Shown piece by piece: positions 5,459-8,188 of a stretch of 8,188 bases of DNA (the first letter of the stretch is position 1; the number at the start of each line of letters is the position of its first letter). The stretch spans positions 1-8,188 of the forward strand of contig CAKSZF010000064.1 of the NCBI GenBank assembly GCA_934525405.1, written 5' to 3'. The translations under genes and the position numbers were made by a program. Source of the stretch: an uncultured Faecalibacterium sp. (GTDB lineage Bacteria > Bacillota > Clostridia > Oscillospirales > Ruminococcaceae). The notes beneath the pieces were generated by a model. It was not told where the DNA came from and searched no databases. It was given only the letters and a program-made list of their open reading frames with translations.

Positions 5459-8188
5459 TCATTCTGCTGCAAGGCGGACAAAGGGCGCGATGGCGTTGGC
5501 GTCGCCGTGGCGGACGATGGAATAGGTGATATCGCAGTAGGGCTGGATGGCGGTGCTCTTTTCCACGGTGGAGATGAGCAGCACCTGCAATTGCAGGCGG
5601 CGGAACAGTTCCATCATGGGGCGGATGCGGTCGCTGGTCATTTTGCTGAAGGCCTCGTCCAGCAGCACCAGACGGATGCTGTTTTCGCTCTTCTGGTAAA
5701 TTTGCAAAAGGCTTGCGCAGATGGCCACATAGAAGGGTGCCTGATTCTCGCCGCCGGAAGAATCGCGGCTGACGCGGGACAGATACGCCTGCTGCCCGGT
5801 GACCTGATTGGTCACCTTGATATCGTAGTCCAGATAGGTGCGGTAGTCCACATAGTCCGAAAGGGTGGCACCGGCAGCGGTGCGTCCCTCCTGCCGGGCG
5901 CGGGTGTTCTCGTCCACATCCGCCATGATCTTTTCCATCAGCTCGTCCACTTGACGCTCGTAGGCGGGGTCGGCGGTGGCGGCAAGGTTGTCCAGAGAAT
6001 CGCCCTCGGTCATCTGCTGGTTGCCTTTATCCACGATGACCTGATAGAACGCCGCCAGCTGCGGGTCGCGGCTGGGCTCCAGCTCAAAACGGTAGACCTC
6101 CTCGCCGTAGGTCAGCTGCTCCATGACCTTGTTCAGCTCCCGGAACTGCCGCCGGGCGTTGAAGATATCGTCCTTCATGCGGAACAGGATATCCTTGCGG
6201 AAGCGGTCCTTGCAGTCCCGCTGCGCCTGCTCCAAGCGGGCGGCGTAGCGCTCCAAATCGATGCGCACAAGGCTCTCATGCTGGGCGCGGTACTGTTCCA
6301 ATCCGGCAAGACCCAAGGGATAATCGCAGACATAGCGCTGGTTATAGGCTTTCTGCGCCGGTTCCAGCGTGCTGTTCAGGTAGACGGTCAGGGCATCGTC
6401 CAGCTTGGCCTGTGCCTTTTCGGCGGCCTGCGCGGCGGCGCGGGGAGATTTGTCCGGCCCGGTCAGCGCCTGCTGACGGCTGCGGGAGAGCGGCTCCACC
6501 AGCGGGTGGGCGGCAAAGAAACTCTCTGCGGCCTGTGCGCTCTTTTCGGCGGTGTCCACCGCCTTTTGCTGCTCCGCCTCGCAGGAGGAGATCTGTTTTT
6601 CGCACACGCGCAGGTCGCCGCCGGTCTGCTCCACGGCAGTGCGGGCGGCTTCCCATGCGGCTTCGCGCACCTCTTCCTCCTTATACAGCTGCTGCAACAG
6701 GGGGTTCTCGCGGCACTCCGCCAGCTTTGCGGCCTGCTCCTCCACCGCCGCGCGGGCGGCGGTCAGGGCGGCGCGGGCGTCCCACAGAGCGGCAAGCTCT
6801 TCCAGCGTTGTGCCGCGCAAAAGGGTCTGGTACTGGCTGTATGCGGCTTTCAGGTTCTGCTCTGCCTGTGCGGCGGCGCGCACTTCCTCCGCAAGGGCGT
6901 TCATCTCCCCTGCCAGTGCCCCGGCGCGGGCGCGGCGGGCTTCCAGACCGATATATCGCTGCGGGGTGCGCAGACGCTCCAACCGGAAGGGATGGTGGCG
7001 CAGAAGGTCGCGGGTGGCGCTGTCGGGATAGTTTTCCAGCGTGTCGGGGGTGTCGCAGCAGACGATGCGGCGCAGGATGGTGTCGGCGTACTGCGCCGCC
7101 AGCGGGTTTTCGCTGGTGACCTGTGCCGCCAGACTGTCGGCGGGGGCGGTGTCGGCGCGGCGGTTGGCCTTGCGCAGACCCGGGGTGTCCAGCAGGCTGA
7201 TGGGGCCGACTTTGTCCTTCAGCGCCACAAAGGCGCTCTTTGCGGCGGCGTAGTGGGCGGGCGGCACAAGGATATCGAACCGGCGGTCGCCCAGACAGGC
7301 TTCCACGCAGTCCTGCCAGCTCTCGTCCTCCACGTTCAGCAGCTCACAGAAGATGCGGGCGTCCGGCTCCATGCCACGGCTTTTCAGCTCGGCATTCACG
7401 GCGTCCCGCACCCGGGTGGCGGCGTCGCCGTGGGGGTACACCCACTTGCCGCCGGATACGGCGTCCAGCTCGGCGCGTTTCTCGGTCTGCTGCCGCTGCA
7501 AGGCGGCGGTGTGCTGCCGTGCGGCAAAATAGGCTTCTTCCAGCGGCTTTTCCTGTGCGGTCAGCCAGTCGGTCAGGGCAGGCAGAGTGTCGGGGGTCAG
7601 GTCGGCCATCTTCTGCCCGGCGGCAAAACCGCTGCGGCGCAGCACCGCCAGCAGATTGCCGGTCTTTTCGGCGGCTTTTTCGGCGGTGTCGGCGCGGCGG
7701 GCGGCGGCATCCAGTGCGGTCTGCCGGTGCGCCAGCTCCTCGTTGAGGGCGTCCAGTGCGCGGCCCTCGCCGCTGGCACCGGCGGCGCTGTGGGCGGTCA
7801 GGTAGGCGCGGCGGGCTTCCGCTTCGGCGGTCTTGGCCTCGGCGTAGCGGGTGCGCAGCGTTTCCTGCTGGCGGCGTCCGGCGTCCACCCGCTCCTGCCA
7901 GACAGCCTTTTCCCCGGCATCGGCAGCAGCCCGCGCCAGCAGGGCGGCGCCCCGATTCACAAGGGCTTCGGTCTGTTTTTCGGTGGCTTCGCGGCCAAAA
8001 CGCACGATCTCGTCCAGCGCATCGGCGCGGGTCTGGGCTTCCGCCAGAACGGCGTGCAGGTTTTCCAGTTCTAAGCGGTCACCCTGCAAGGCTTCCAAGT
8101 CCAGCTCCGGCTGGGGCAGGATGTACTGGTACAGAAACTCCCGGAAGTTCGGGATCTCGTCCATGCTGGTGCCCATCTGGAACACCTC
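5459..8188 (-). CDS. jetC: JetC-like SMC/condensin ATPase (Wadjet / MksB type), C-terminal 909 residues
   Basis: A large SMC-like ATPase whose N-terminus, including the Walker A loop, lies beyond the right edge. The reading frame is open to the last base, so a GTG near 8185 is not taken as the start. Visible parts in order: FREFLYQYILPQP; a long Ala/Glu/Arg-rich coiled coil (about 35-245); a globular hinge-like part (about 250-420) with ARIFCELLNVEDESWQDCVE, then ACLGDRRFDILVPPAHYAAA; a second coiled-coil region (about 420-770); and a C-terminal ATPase half. This last part has the ABC signature SGGEN (5744-5758), a Walker B LVLLDEAFSKM and a final STVEK...IQPYCDITYSI segment. The hinge and C-terminus resemble COG4913 proteins, the group that includes JetC of Wadjet, the ATPase subunit of a loop extruder that recognises plasmids. 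JetA and JetB would be expected nearby, upstream and off-window. The next gene downstream is an unrelated MATE transporter. Another SbcC/Rad50-like ATPase remains possible. Confidence 0.8.
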   Translation of the reverse strand, partial: EVFQMGTSMDEIPNFREFLYQYILPQPELDLEALQGDRLELENLHAVLAEAQTRADALDEIVRFGREATEKQTEALVNRGAALLARAAADAGEKAVWQERVDAGRRQQETLRTRYAEAKTAEAEARRAYLTAHSAAGASGEGRALDALNEELAHRQTALDAAARRADTAEKAAEKTGNLLAVLRRSGFAAGQKMADLTPDTLPALTDWLTAQEKPLEEAYFAARQHTAALQRQQTEKRAELDAVSGGKWVYPHGDAATRVRDAVNAELKSRGMEPDARIFCELLNVEDESWQDCVEACLGDRRFDILVPPAHYAAAKSAFVALKDKVGPISLLDTPGLRKANRRADTAPADSLAAQVTSENPLAAQYADTILRRIVCCDTPDTLENYPDSATRDLLRHHPFRLERLRTPQRYIGLEARRARAGALAGEMNALAEEVRAAAQAEQNLKAAYSQYQTLLRGTTLEELAALWDARAALTAARAAVEEQAAKLAECRENPLLQQLYKEEEVREAAWEAARTAVEQTGGDLRVCEKQISSCEAEQQKAVDTAEKSAQAAESFFAAHPLVEPLSRSRQQALTGPDKSPRAAAQAAEKAQAKLDDALTVYLNSTLEPAQKAYNQRYVCDYPLGLAGLEQYRAQHESLVRIDLERYAARLEQAQRDCKDRFRKDILFRMKDDIFNARRQFRELNKVMEQLTYGEEVYRFELEPSRDPQLAAFYQVIVDKGNQQMTEGDSLDNLAATADPAYERQVDELMEKIMADVDENTRARQEGRTAAGATLSDYVDYRTYLDYDIKVTNQVTGQQAYLSRVSRDSSGGENQAPFYVAICASLLQIYQKSENSIRLVLLDEAFSKMTSDRIRPMMELFRRLQLQVLLISTVEKSTAIQPYCDITYSIVRHGDANAIAPFVRLAAE

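Noticed and set aside
5507..8074. 855-residue open frame on the plus strand opposite the ATPase gene
   Set aside because: It is an antisense shadow produced by GC-rich codon use; its translation is low-complexity (Gly/Leu/Gln/His) with no domain or ribosome site, while the minus strand encodes a clear ATPase.

Overview
The window looks like a chromosomal segment of a GC-rich gut Firmicute of the Oscillospiraceae/Ruminococcaceae type. Faecalibacterium is my best guess. This rests on the high-GC codon use, the AGGAGG ribosome sites, the consensus sigma-A promoters and the style of palindromic intergenic repeats; it is an inference, not a database match.

Layout, left to right. (1) Positions 1-956, minus strand: the N-terminal 318 residues of a CstA-family carbon-starvation/pyruvate transporter, running off the left edge. 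(2) 957-1705: a 749-bp gene-free stretch with the AT-rich upstream region of cstA, two inverted copies of a short GAGGGAG-type repeat, a strong minus-strand terminator and a GC-rich hairpin. (3) 1706-2641, minus: a LysR-type regulator with a near-consensus promoter and an 11-bp palindrome over its -10 box. (4) 2642-3082: a 441-bp divergent region holding two head-to-head copies of a ~120-bp two-hairpin repeat whose stems differ by compensatory changes, then a plus-strand promoter. (5) 3083-3846, plus: a two-gene operon of a 70-aa acidic protein of unknown function and a histidine-phosphatase (phosphoglycerate mutase-like) enzyme, closed by a strong terminator. (6) 3891-5240, minus: a MATE efflux transporter. 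Its ~170-nt leader lies between a consensus promoter and the ribosome site and is closed by a 12-bp perfect stem followed by a U-tract, so it looks like an attenuator or riboswitch. (7) 5459-8188, minus: the C-terminal 909 residues of a large SMC/condensin-like ATPase that resembles JetC (MksB-like, COG4913 type) of the Wadjet plasmid-defence system, running off the right edge.

The most interesting items are the JetC-like ATPase with no JetD-like gene directly downstream, the unidentified structured leader of the MATE gene, and the covarying two-hairpin repeat. CstA and the LysR regulator point the same way but are separated by repeats and a terminator, so a regulatory link is only a possibility. 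The MATE gene follows the ATPase gene on the same strand but has its own promoter 14 bp beyond the ATPase stop codon, so it is probably an independent unit.
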